This document shows, in pieces, positions 15,854-24,288 of a stretch of 64,000 bases of DNA. Made by a program: the position numbers and the translations under genes. The DNA is from Rikenella microfusus DSM 15922 (GTDB taxonomy: Bacteria; Bacteroidota; Bacteroidia; Bacteroidales; Rikenellaceae), in NCBI RefSeq assembly GCF_000427365.1, contig NZ_KE386488.1:2391882-2455881 (forward strand), given 5' to 3'. Below the pieces are notes generated by a model. It saw only the letters and a program-made list of their open reading frames with translations, did no database searches and was not told the origin of the DNA. Numbering within the stretch: the stretch's first letter is position 1; the number at the start of each line of letters is the position of its first letter.

Positions 15854-16905
15854 GGCTGTGTGGGAGGAGAGTTTTCGGATGGCGTTGCCGTGTTTGCCGC
15901 CCTGCCGGTTCTTTATGCATACGATTCGAGAGGACGCAGTATTAAAAGCGGATGATTAATCGTCCGCGTAGCGGGCAGGCCGAACCGACGCGGCTGCCGA
16001 GCGCCGTCGAATTTGTTCGTATGGCCGAGGCGCCAGGAGGAAACCGGAAGGGCAACCCGCCTCCGGCCCCGCAGGGACGGTTGGGAAGATCACCGCCTGA
16101 TTTTGGGTAAAGCCGTATATAGTCATTCACAATTAAATATTCAGCAAAAATCCAGCGACCTTTGATTGCGCGGGCCGGAAGCCTCCCCACGGGAGGCCCG
16201 GTGCCGCTGGGCACTCCCGCCGGGCTGTAAGTGCCCTATTCCCGCAGACTGCGGCCCTATGCAAGAAACCGTACTTTTAATTTGCAGGTTAAAGCCCGGA
16301 GCCAGCGAGGGCAAAACCGTAGGTTTCAGCCCTTCGCCGGGGGTGGCTCCGGGCTGACCGCTGACGCGGAGACTGATTTTAAATCGTAGGTTTAAAAAGT
16401 ACTCCCGGTTTCTTACATTGGTATCGAAGTACGGGTAAAGGCTGCCAACCCGGGAATGTGCGATTTTCCGTTCCGACGGGAGTCGGGAGCGGGGAATAGC
16501 ATTCCCGGCGAGTTTTTTGCCTTCTTTTTTGCTCGCCCCAAAAAAGAAGGTGCCCCGCCGGCATGAGGCGTCCGGAGAAACCGGTGCCCTCGCGGCATGA
16601 GCGGGCGAAGAAAAACGAACGCCCGTCGGCGATAGACATATAAATAAACCTATGGTTAAAATATAAGTTTCCGCGTTAGCGGGCGGGCCGCAGACTCCCG
16701 CAGCGGAGGCCCGCAAAATCAATTGCTCACGCGATTGTTGCGTTCCCCGCAGGCCGCGGCCCTTGGCAAACATAATATTAATCCTACGGTTTTTTAGTTT
16801 CTGCGATTTCGAAGAATCGTCGGGTTTCGCGCCTAAGCGGTCGGTTTCCTGGCGGCGATGCAAAATATATAATCGGGTTCGCAAATTCGAATATGACGGA
16901 ATCCT
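15854..16905. repeat. gap between avd and RT: mosaic repeat modules (block 2), no template repeat seen
   Basis: No protein gene is supported. It contains the 22-mer motif (16099-16120), a GC-rich module with the GGGAGGCC/GCCTCCC palindrome (16155-16275), module A in inverted orientation (about 16267-16395), module B (about 16396-16665, with the covarying CCTTCTTTTTTG / CAAAAAAGAAGG stem) and another GC-rich module to about 16795. DGRs usually carry the template repeat here. I find no AAC-rich copy of the variable region. Confidence 0.65.
16099..16120 (+). repeat. 22-mer motif, copy 3
   Basis: GATTTTGGGTAAAGCCGTAT plus AT. See the copies at 7769-7790 and 8729-8750. Confidence 0.5.
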
Positions 16906-18411
16906 ATGGCGGAAAATAAAACGGAACGATCCGATACGTTGCTCGAAGACCTTTTCAGGGCTTATTTCGATGCCCGCAGGCACAAGCGGAACACGCGTAA
17001 CCAATTGCGTTTCGAAATGGATCTCGAAGCCAACCTGATCGAGTTGTACGATCAGATCCGTAAGCGGGAGTATCGGGTGGGGCCGAGTGTCTGTTTCATA
17101 GTCGAACATCCGGTCAAACGCGAGATATTCGCCGCCGATTTCCGCGACCGGGTCGTGCATCATCTGCTGTTCAATTATATCGCGCCGTTGTTCGAGCGTA
17201 CTTTCATTACGGACAGTTATTCCTGCCTCAAGAATAAAGGTACGCTGTACGGTGTCGAACGCCTGGAGCATCATATCCGTTCGTGTTCCGACAATTACCG
17301 GCAGACGTGCTATGTCCTGAAACTCGATATACAGGGGTATTTCATGAATATCAACCGCCGGATCATGTACGAGACCATCGAACGGGTGATGCTCAAAATG
17401 GGACCGCGGCAGTCGCACCGGGGAAGACCGTGGAATGAACTGCTGGACTACGATTTGGTCCTGTACCTGCTGCGGGAAGTGGTTTTTAACGATCCGACGG
17501 AAAATTGCATCGTGCGCGGCAGCCGTTCCAAGTGGGCCGATCTGCCTCGCAGCAAGAGCCTTTTCACATCGCCGGCGGATTGCGGCCTGCCGATTGGCAA
17601 TCTGACTTCCCAGCTGTTCAGCAATATCTATCTGAATGATTTCGACCATTTCGTCAAACGCAAGCTGAAACACAAGCATTATGGTCGGTATGTGGATGAT
17701 TTTTACATCATCCACCGGGATAAAGAACTGCTGAAAAGGCATATCCGCGAGATCGACGCTTATTTACAGGAAAACCTGGGGCTGACGTTGCATCCGAAGA
17801 AGATCTATCTTCAGGAAATTTCCAAGGGGGTTACGTTTCTCGGCGCTGTGGTGAAACCTTACCGGCGTTATATGGTCAATCGTACGCGGAACCATTTCAG
17901 CGAACTGCTGGCGGCGATGAATGCCTATATTCGTACGCATCCCAGACCGTCGAAAACGTTTCTGATCTATATGCAGGCGGCGATGAATTCGTATCTGGGG
18001 TATATGACGCACTATAAGTGTTACAAGATGAAACTGAAGCTGGTTCCGCGTATGGGCGAGGTGCTGAAACTGGGTTCCCTGACCCATAATATGACGCGTT
18101 ACCGGCTGAATCGGGATATCCGTGAACGGCTCGGTCTCGACGGCCGTGCGGATGCGTTGCCGTGGGAGATGGAGTGCCTGCCGTTGCCGCGTGAACAGGC
18201 GGACGAGGATTTCGTTCCGGACGATGACGGGGACTGGGCGTCCCGTCGCCAAATGGCCGATGAGACAGACGCCCTGCTCTTCGGAGAGGAGCAGGGCGCG
18301 GAAAGAGCGCGGCCGGAGGAGAAGGTACCTCGGGGATGCGATGCCGGACGTCCGTCCGGTACCGGGAACGGCGAACCGCCGGCGGCCGGGGAAGGGCAGG
18401 GCGGTGTTTAG
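16906..18411 (+). CDS. DGR-type reverse transcriptase
   Basis: 501 residues. Reverse-transcriptase motifs are in order: DRVVHHLLFNYI (~81), KLDIQGYF with the first catalytic Asp at 141, the DGR signature IGNLTSQLF at 230-238 (other RT groups usually have a QG form here), and the active-site YVDD at 262-265, followed by TLHPKKIYLQ and FLGAVVKPY. DGR reverse transcriptases copy a template RNA with errors at adenines, and the cDNA replaces a variable region in a target gene. No maturase, intron or retron features are present. The protein is longer than usual, with a ~100-residue acidic, disordered C-terminal tail. It ends convergently, overlapping the next gene's end by 4 bp. Confidence 0.92.
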   Translation: MAENKTERSDTLLEDLFRAYFDARRHKRNTRNQLRFEMDLEANLIELYDQIRKREYRVGPSVCFIVEHPVKREIFAADFRDRVVHHLLFNYIAPLFERTFITDSYSCLKNKGTLYGVERLEHHIRSCSDNYRQTCYVLKLDIQGYFMNINRRIMYETIERVMLKMGPRQSHRGRPWNELLDYDLVLYLLREVVFNDPTENCIVRGSRSKWADLPRSKSLFTSPADCGLPIGNLTSQLFSNIYLNDFDHFVKRKLKHKHYGRYVDDFYIIHRDKELLKRHIREIDAYLQENLGLTLHPKKIYLQEISKGVTFLGAVVKPYRRYMVNRTRNHFSELLAAMNAYIRTHPRPSKTFLIYMQAAMNSYLGYMTHYKCYKMKLKLVPRMGEVLKLGSLTHNMTRYRLNRDIRERLGLDGRADALPWEMECLPLPREQADEDFVPDDDGDWASRRQMADETDALLFGEEQGAERARPEEKVPRGCDAGRPSGTGNGEPPAAGEGQGGV

Positions 18412-19055
18412 CGTACCGCCCGGGCTGCGGCGGCAAGCCTTTCTTCTATATAGTCGCGGAGCAGTTCCGCCGTTTTTTCGATTCCCAGTACCGACGAGTC
18501 GATGCAAAGGTTATAAGTGGTGGCGGCTCCCCAGGTCCTGTCCGTATAGAAATTGTAGTATCCGGCCCGTTTCTTGTCCGTTTTGCGCATCATCTCCAGC
18601 GCTTCTTTGGGCGTTCCGGCCCCGTGGCAGCGCATGACGCGGCTGATCCGGTCGTCGTCGGAGGCATAGATGAAGGTGCTGATGCACACCGGTTCGTTGC
18701 GCAGGATATAGTCCGCGCAACGGCCTACGATCACGCACGAACCGGTACGGGCCACCTCCCGGATGACGTCCGACTGGAATTTGAAGATGTTTTCGCCCGC
18801 CAGGGCGTTTTCGGCTCCTACCGCTCCGCCGCTCATCATCAGGTTGGCCGTCAGGGCGCGTATCAGGCTGCCCGGAGCCTGTTCGTCCGCTTTTTCGAAA
18901 TATTCCGGATCAAGTCCGCTCTCTTTCGATGCTTCCGAAATCAACTCTTTATCGTAATAGGGGATGCCGAACAGGTCGGCCAGCCGGCGACCCAGTTCGC
19001 GGCCGCCGCTTCCGAACTGGCGGCCGATGGTGATGACGAAACGGGGAGTTTCCAT
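18408..19055 (-). CDS. cytidylate-kinase-like family protein
   Basis: 215 residues. The P-loop region ITIGRQFGSGGRELGRRLAD (residues 9-28) and the following FGIPYYDKELI match the cytidylate-kinase-like family (PF13189), which is common in gut Firmicutes and Bacteroidetes. True CMP kinases (Cmk) share the fold but differ in sequence, so the phosphate acceptor is uncertain. CVIVGRCADYILR near 105 is the second recognisable nucleotide-kinase segment. Cytoplasmic. It lies 16 bp downstream of the MATE gene on the same strand, so cotranscription is likely. It probably acts as a nucleoside monophosphate kinase. Confidence 0.82.
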   Translation of the reverse strand: METPRFVITIGRQFGSGGRELGRRLADLFGIPYYDKELISEASKESGLDPEYFEKADEQAPGSLIRALTANLMMSGGAVGAENALAGENIFKFQSDVIREVARTGSCVIVGRCADYILRNEPVCISTFIYASDDDRISRVMRCHGAGTPKEALEMMRKTDKKRAGYYNFYTDRTWGAATTYNLCIDSSVLGIEKTAELLRDYIEERLAAAARAVR

Positions 19056-19071
19056 GGGATATGCGAAAATG

Positions 19072-20445
19072 TTAGGGATTGTTCGACAGAGGTTGAGCCT
19101 GCATGCGGCGGAATTTGCGGAATTGTTTCCAAAGCAGGATAGCCGCCAGCGTCGTGGCGGCCGTGTCGGCCATCGGCATGCTCATCCATACGCCGTTCGA
19201 CCCGAAAAAGCCGGGCAGAATCAGCAGGAACGGCACCAGGAAAATCAATTGTCGCGTCAGCGACAGGAAAATGGCTTTGGGCGCCATGCCGATCGACTGG
19301 AAAAAGTTGGAGGTTACCATCTGGAATCCCACGAACGGGAACATGGCCAGCACGATACGCAGCCCGTGGCTCGATATGGCGATCAGGTCGGGATCGTCCG
19401 TAAACAGCATGGTGATATTCTCCGGGAAGAGCTGGCAGACGATGAAACCGGTCGTGGTGACGCTGACGGCGCAGCAGACGACGTATTTCAGCGTCCGGGT
19501 CACGCGGTCGATCTTGCGGGCGCCGAAGTTGTAACCGACGATCGGCTGCATCCCCTGGTTCAGGCCCATGACGATCATGACGAACAGCATCGCGATGCGA
19601 TTGACGTTGCTGTACGCGCCGATGTAAAGATCGCCGCCGTATTGCAGCAGGCTTTTATTGATCAGGATCACGATGACGCTGGAGCAGACGTACATCAGGA
19701 ACGGAGCCATCCCGATCGACAGGATACCCCGGACGATGGAGCGTTTGAGGCGTATCGCTCCGCGGCTGAAGTGGATGAAGCTTTTCGGATTCAGGAAGTG
19801 TTTCAGTTCGAGTCCCATCGCGACGCATTGGGCGATGACGGTGGCCCAGGCCGATCCGGCGATGCCCCAGCCCAGTACGAAGATGAAGATCCCGTTCAGA
19901 ACGGCGTTCAGGCACACAGCCGTCAGCATGATCGCCATCGCCTTGCCGGGATAGCCCGATGCGCGCAGCATGTCGTTCAGCCCCAGATAGACGTGCGTGA
20001 CGATGTTGCCGCACAGGATGATCAGCATATAACTCCGGGCGTATCCGATGCTGTTTTCGGTCGCGCCGAAGAAATAGAGGATCGGGTCGAGGAACGGCAG
20101 GCAGAGCAGCGTATAGCCCAGGCCGATCATGGAATTGAGCAGGATGACGTTTCCCAGGATGGCCAGAGCGCTTTGCCGGTCGTTCTGCCCCATTTTGATC
20201 GAAAGCTGGGTCGATGCTCCGATACCCACGAGCGAACCGAATGCCGCGCCGAGGTTCATCAGCGGCATGGTGATCCCCAGTCCTGTCAGCGCCATAGCCC
20301 CCACGCCGTGTCCGATAAAGATACTGTCGGTCAGGTTGTAAAGCGACGATGCCATCATGGCGATGATGGCCGGAATGGCATAGCGCAGCAGCAGGGTGGA
20401 TATCTTTTCGGTACCTAAGAGCTGGGGCGAAGCTTGTTGGGCCAT
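19072..20445 (-). CDS. MATE family efflux transporter
   Basis: 457 residues with 12 predicted membrane helices. It matches the MatE fold in two halves: YAIPAIIAMMASSLYNLTDSIFIGHGVGAMALTGLGITMPL near the N-terminus and GLNQGMQPIVGYNFGARK near 290. MATE pumps export drugs, dyes or metabolites in exchange for Na+ or H+. The inner-membrane location is clear but the substrate is not. It reads in the same direction as the kinase-like gene and has its own -7 element 54 bp upstream, in the short gap after trpA. Confidence 0.9.
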   Translation of the reverse strand: MAQQASPQLLGTEKISTLLLRYAIPAIIAMMASSLYNLTDSIFIGHGVGAMALTGLGITMPLMNLGAAFGSLVGIGASTQLSIKMGQNDRQSALAILGNVILLNSMIGLGYTLLCLPFLDPILYFFGATENSIGYARSYMLIILCGNIVTHVYLGLNDMLRASGYPGKAMAIMLTAVCLNAVLNGIFIFVLGWGIAGSAWATVIAQCVAMGLELKHFLNPKSFIHFSRGAIRLKRSIVRGILSIGMAPFLMYVCSSVIVILINKSLLQYGGDLYIGAYSNVNRIAMLFVMIVMGLNQGMQPIVGYNFGARKIDRVTRTLKYVVCCAVSVTTTGFIVCQLFPENITMLFTDDPDLIAISSHGLRIVLAMFPFVGFQMVTSNFFQSIGMAPKAIFLSLTRQLIFLVPFLLILPGFFGSNGVWMSMPMADTAATTLAAILLWKQFRKFRRMQAQPLSNNP

Positions 20446-20498
20446 AGTTCGGATCGTTTACGGGCCGCACCCGCGGAGATTTCCGTCGGGACGGCCCC

Positions 20499-20506
20499 CA
20501 AAGATA
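20499..20506 (-). promoter_or_regulatory. -7 element (TATCTTTG) for the MATE gene
   Basis: The minus strand reads TATCTTTG in the 63-bp gap between trpA and the MATE start. No clear -33 TTTG. Confidence 0.5.
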
Positions 20507-20509
20507 CGC

Positions 20510-21286
20510 CTATTTTCGCAGTTGTCCTAACAGGTGCGCGACGGCTCCCGGAATGTCGTCCGGGGATGCGGCGAGCGCCTTGATGAAGCCGCTGCCGACG
20601 ATCGCGCCGTTCGCGGCTGACTGGGCCGCCGAGTAGGTGGCCGGATTCGAGATACCGAACCCGATGAGCCGGGGATTGCGCAGGTCCATGCCGTCGATAC
20701 GGCGGAAATAGGCCAGCGTCCGTTCGTCGAAACGGTCTTGCGTGCCGGTCGTGGCTGCCGTGGAGACCATGTAGATGAAACCGTCCGTATGTTCGTCGAT
20801 CAGGCGGATGCGTTCTTCGGAGGTCTCCGGGGTGATGAGCATGATGAATTTGAGTCCGTAGCGGTCGGCCGCGGGTTTGTAGTCCCGCAGGTAGTCGGCC
20901 AGCGGCAGGTCGGGGACGATCGCCCCGTCGATGCCGGTTTCGGCGCAGTCGCGGCAGAAGTTTTCGATCCCGTACTGCATGATGGGATTCAGATAACCCA
21001 TCATGACTAACGGAATGTCGACTTTGGAGCGAATGTCTTTCAGCTGCGAGAAGAGTTTTCGCAGCGTCATGCCGTTTTTGAGAGCTGTCTGGCTGCTGTT
21101 CTGGATCGTTTCGCCGTCGGCCATCGGGTCGGAGAAGGGGATGCCTATTTCGGCCATGTCCGCTCCCTGGGCGGCCAGCGCTTCGAGGATGGGTACCGTA
21201 TCGTCGGGATGCGGGAACCCGGCGGTGAAATAGACGGAGAGGATGTCTTTTTGCTTTTTCCGGAAAAGTTCGGTTATGCGGTTCAT
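20510..21286 (-). CDS. trpA: tryptophan synthase alpha chain
   Basis: 258 residues. It cleaves indole-3-glycerol phosphate to indole and glyceraldehyde-3-phosphate, and the indole passes to TrpB. MAEIGIPFSDPMADG contains the catalytic pair, E46 and D57 by family alignment. GYLNPIMQYG (~98), DGAIVPDLPL (~128) and GFGISNP (~215) are further family segments. It is the last gene of the trp operon and overlaps trpF by 4 bp (ATGA), which suggests coupling. Cytoplasmic, working as an alpha2beta2 complex with TrpB, which is encoded at the other end of the operon. Confidence 0.97.
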   Translation of the reverse strand: MNRITELFRKKQKDILSVYFTAGFPHPDDTVPILEALAAQGADMAEIGIPFSDPMADGETIQNSSQTALKNGMTLRKLFSQLKDIRSKVDIPLVMMGYLNPIMQYGIENFCRDCAETGIDGAIVPDLPLADYLRDYKPAADRYGLKFIMLITPETSEERIRLIDEHTDGFIYMVSTAATTGTQDRFDERTLAYFRRIDGMDLRNPRLIGFGISNPATYSAAQSAANGAIVGSGFIKALAASPDDIPGAVAHLLGQLRK

Positions 21287-21906
21287 GATCGGATGGTTTT
21301 GATGAAATGTTCGAGCGATTCTGTGTTTTTCAGCCCGGCTTCGGTTTCGAAGCGGCTGTTCAGGTCGATGCCGTAAAGCATCGGATGATTCAGGGTCAGG
21401 ATTTCGTCCGCATCGGCCGGCGAAATGCCGCCGCTCAGCAGGAACGGCGTTTTTCCCGTATAGGCTTCGAGGATATGCCAGTCGAACCGGCGGCCGGAGC
21501 CTCCGTGTCCCGGCGTGCGGGTGTCGAACAGGAACAGGTCGCAGCAGGCCGTGTAGCCGGCGGTCCGGGCGAAGTCTTCCGCGGTTTCGATGCCGAACGC
21601 TTTGATGATCTCGTAACCGGCCTCCCGCAGTTTCCGGCAGGTGCCGGGCGTTTCGCTGCCGTGCAGTTGCAGGGTTTGCAGGCCGTAATGCCGGGCGGTG
21701 TCCGCCATTTCGTCGGGCGGCGTATCGACGAATACGCCCGTCTTGCGGATCGTTGCCGGCAGGGCGGATAAGTCGGGAGAGCCGGCGTAGCGCGGAGAGT
21801 GCCGGTAAAAGATGAATCCCATGTATTCCGGCGCCAGTTCAGCCACGGCGGCGATATTCTCCGCTTTCCGCATGCCGCATATCTTTATTTTCAGTCGGTT
21901 GCCCAT
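21283..21906 (-). CDS. trpF: phosphoribosylanthranilate isomerase
   Basis: 207 residues. It performs the Amadori rearrangement of N-(5-phosphoribosyl)anthranilate in tryptophan synthesis. KICGMRKAENIAAVAEL at the start carries the catalytic Cys. LQLHGSE (~78), FLFDTRTPGHGGSGRRFDW (~124, with the catalytic Asp) and LSGGISPADA (~157) are the phosphate-binding barrel loops. GIDLNSRFE near 180 completes the active site. It is between trpC and trpA with a 2-bp gap and a 4-bp overlap. Confidence 0.97.
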   Translation of the reverse strand: MGNRLKIKICGMRKAENIAAVAELAPEYMGFIFYRHSPRYAGSPDLSALPATIRKTGVFVDTPPDEMADTARHYGLQTLQLHGSETPGTCRKLREAGYEIIKAFGIETAEDFARTAGYTACCDLFLFDTRTPGHGGSGRRFDWHILEAYTGKTPFLLSGGISPADADEILTLNHPMLYGIDLNSRFETEAGLKNTESLEHFIKTIRS

Positions 21907-21908
21907 GG

Positions 21909-22694
21909 TCAGCTCAATGCCTGGATGAAGTTTCGCAGCGCCGCTGCCGGATCGGGTTCTTTCATGAAATTTTCGCCCATCAGGAATCCCCGGAATCCCG
22001 CTTCGCGCAGGCGGAGCACCGTGTCCGGCGATCCGATGCCGCTTTCCGAGATGCGCAGGTATTCGGCCGGAATCCGACCGGCCAGTTCGAATGAGGTACG
22101 GACGTCGGTGGCGAATGTGGTCAGATTCCGGTTATTGACTCCCACGACGTCCACGACCGGGCAGAGGCGGTTCAGCTCGCAGGCGTCGTGTATTTCGAGC
22201 AGGACTTCGAGTCCGAGCGAGTGCGCGAAAAGGCTCAGCTTCTCCGTTTCGGCAGGAGTCAGCACGGCGGCGATCAGCAGGATCGCGTCCGCGCCCCATA
22301 TCCGGGCCTGGGCGATCTGGTATTCGTCGATCGTGAAGTCTTTGCGCAGCAGCGGTATATCGGTCCGTTTCCGGGCCTTTACCAGGTCGTCGGACGATCC
22401 TCCGAAATAGACGGTGTCGGTCAGTACCGAACAGGCCGCCGCCCCTGCCGCCGCATAGCCGGGGACGACCTGTTCCGGGTCGGCCCCTTCGTGGATAAAG
22501 CCTTTCGAGGGCGACCGGCGTTTGAATTCGGCGATGATGCCGGTGGCGGAGCGTTCCAGCGCCTGCCGGAAAGAACGGCCGGGCCGTCCGGTCTGCCGCG
22601 CCTCTTCCAGCAGCGCGGCGAACGGTTTGACCGCTTTCGCCGAGGCGATTTCCAGACGTTTGTTCTGTATGATGTTATCCAGTATTGTATTCAT
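21909..22694 (-). CDS. trpC: indole-3-glycerol phosphate synthase
   Basis: 261 residues, the normal length for a monofunctional enzyme. It closes the ring of the rearranged ribulose phosphate to give indole-3-glycerol phosphate. Diagnostic segments are IIAEFKRRSPSKGFI (~53, with the catalytic Lys), SVLTDTVYFGGS (~89), LLRKDFTIDEYQI (~115), VGVNNRNLTTF (~180) and SESGIGSPD (~217). It lies 12 bp after trpD and 2 bp before trpF in the operon. It is separate from trpF, unlike the fused protein of E. coli. Confidence 0.97.
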   Translation of the reverse strand: MNTILDNIIQNKRLEIASAKAVKPFAALLEEARQTGRPGRSFRQALERSATGIIAEFKRRSPSKGFIHEGADPEQVVPGYAAAGAAACSVLTDTVYFGGSSDDLVKARKRTDIPLLRKDFTIDEYQIAQARIWGADAILLIAAVLTPAETEKLSLFAHSLGLEVLLEIHDACELNRLCPVVDVVGVNNRNLTTFATDVRTSFELAGRIPAEYLRISESGIGSPDTVLRLREAGFRGFLMGENFMKEPDPAAALRNFIQALS

Positions 22695-22706
22695 AACCAG
22701 TTTGTT

Positions 22707-23702
22707 TTATGAGTTGATCTCGACAAATCGTTCGAGCGTTCGCCGTGCCTTTCCGCTCCGGATCGACTCCTGCGCGGCGTCGATGCACTCCGCCAGCGGT
22801 TTGGCGCGGTCGATCGTATGGATGGCGTAGGCGGCGTTGGCGACCACTGTGTTCGTCTGAGCGGCGGTCGCTGTCCCGTCCAGTACCCGGTCGAAGATCC
22901 GGGCCGCCTCGCCGACGGTTTCGCCGCCGTACAGGTCGGCTTCGGTGCTGCGGGAGAAACCCAGCGATTCCGGGGAGACGATGTTTTCTCCCGTGCGGCT
23001 GAAACATTTGAAATCGTCCGTGAGGGAGATCTCGTCGTAACCGTCCAGCGAATTGACGATCGTATATTCCGTGTCGGTCTGCTGGTAAAGGTAATTGTAC
23101 ATCCGGCCCAGTTTCAGGTTGTAAACGCCTAACATCTGGTATTTCGGCAGGCAGGGGTTTACCAGAGGGCCGAGCATATTGAAGAATGTCCGCACGGCGA
23201 GCGCTTTCCGCACGGGGGCGACCCGTTTCATGGCCGGGTTGAAAAACTGGGCGTGTAAAAATGCCATTCCGCACCGGTCCAGGGATTTACGGAGTATGTC
23301 CGTATCGGAAGCGAATCGTACTCCGTGGGCTTCGATGACATTCGACGCGCCGCTGACGGACGATGCGCCGTAGTTCCCGTGCTTGACGACGTGGTACCCG
23401 GCTCCGGCCACGACGAAGCAGGCCGCCGTGGAGATGTTGAACGTATTTTTGTTGTCGCCGCCGGTACCGACGATGTCGATGGCCGGGAATTCCGACAGAT
23501 CGACCGGAACGCGCAGTTCCAGGAGGGCGTCGCGGAAGCCGCTCAGCTCTTCGATAGTGATGCTGCGCATCAGGAAGACGGTGATGAAGGCGGCGATCTG
23601 GCTCTCGCTCATTTCGCCGCGCGATATGCGGAGCATGATTTCGCGGGCTTCGGCCCGGTCGAGACAGTCGTGCTCGAAAAGGCGGTTGAGTATCTGTTTC
23701 AT
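22707..23702 (-). CDS. trpD: anthranilate phosphoribosyltransferase
   Basis: 331 residues. It transfers phosphoribose from PRPP to anthranilate. DIVGTGGDNKNTFNISTAACFVVAGAGYHVVKHGNYGASS (~80-118) holds the PRPP-binding glycine loop and the KHG motif. The helix-rich N-terminal dimer domain is intact. The later motifs NMLGPLVNP (~185) and YDEISLTDDFK (~220) are also present. It is not fused to TrpG, which is the next gene upstream, ending 7 bp before this start. Confidence 0.97.
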   Translation of the reverse strand: MKQILNRLFEHDCLDRAEAREIMLRISRGEMSESQIAAFITVFLMRSITIEELSGFRDALLELRVPVDLSEFPAIDIVGTGGDNKNTFNISTAACFVVAGAGYHVVKHGNYGASSVSGASNVIEAHGVRFASDTDILRKSLDRCGMAFLHAQFFNPAMKRVAPVRKALAVRTFFNMLGPLVNPCLPKYQMLGVYNLKLGRMYNYLYQQTDTEYTIVNSLDGYDEISLTDDFKCFSRTGENIVSPESLGFSRSTEADLYGGETVGEAARIFDRVLDGTATAAQTNTVVANAAYAIHTIDRAKPLAECIDAAQESIRSGKARRTLERFVEINS

Positions 23703-23709
23703 GATGGGG

Positions 23710-24279
23710 TCAGTGTTTGATCCAGTTGGCGATCATCCGTTTGCCTTCGGGCGTGAGTACCGATTCGGGATGGAATTGCACCCCGCGCACGTCGTAAGTG
23801 CGGTGGGCCAGCGCCATGATGTGCCCTTCGCCGTCCACGGCGGTGATTTTCAGCGTATCGGCCGGGAAACCGTCGCGGTCTACGATCCACGAATGGTAGC
23901 GGCCCACCTCCGGCGTCGGGGAGATACCTTCGAAGAGCGGGTCGGGTTCGGTGATTTCGATCCGGCTGGCGATGCCGTGGTAAACGTGGGGCAGGTTCAG
24001 CAGCCGGGCGCCGAACGCCTCCCCGATGGCCTGCTGGCCGAGGCAGATGCCGAGGATGCTTTTGGTCGGTGCGTAACGTTCGATGAGCGGCAGCAGGATA
24101 CCCGCTTCGGAGGGGATGCCGGGACCTGGCGAGAGCAGGATTTTGTCGTATTTTTCGATCTCGTCCAGCGCGATCCGGTCGTTCCGGAAGACGTCGAGGT
24201 CGTCGCAACCGGTTTCGCGGAGCAGTTGCACGAGGTTGTAGGTAAACGAGTCGTAGTTATCGAAAACGAGGATTTTCAT
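23710..24279 (-). CDS. trpG: anthranilate synthase component II (glutamine amidotransferase)
   Basis: 189-residue class I glutamine amidotransferase. FDNYDSFTYNLVQLL is at the N-terminus, the nucleophile Cys is in LGICLGQQAIGEAFG (~78), and the catalytic His-Glu pair is in GVQFHPESV (~170). It supplies ammonia to TrpE for anthranilate synthesis. In some bacteria such a subunit also serves PabB; the position between trpE and trpD argues for tryptophan synthesis here. It starts 9 bp after trpE ends. Confidence 0.96.
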   Translation of the reverse strand: MKILVFDNYDSFTYNLVQLLRETGCDDLDVFRNDRIALDEIEKYDKILLSPGPGIPSEAGILLPLIERYAPTKSILGICLGQQAIGEAFGARLLNLPHVYHGIASRIEITEPDPLFEGISPTPEVGRYHSWIVDRDGFPADTLKITAVDGEGHIMALAHRTYDVRGVQFHPESVLTPEGKRMIANWIKH

Positions 24280-24288
24280 GGCGTCGGG

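Noticed and set aside
16396-16665. Module B in the avd-RT gap as the template repeat
   Set aside because: It has no similarity to the VRs and recurs at 27545 and 44765 far from any DGR gene.
16906-18411. Group II intron maturase or retron reverse transcriptase
   Set aside because: No maturase or endonuclease domain, no intron RNA ends and no msr/msd; the IGNLTSQ motif and the Avd neighbour point to a DGR.
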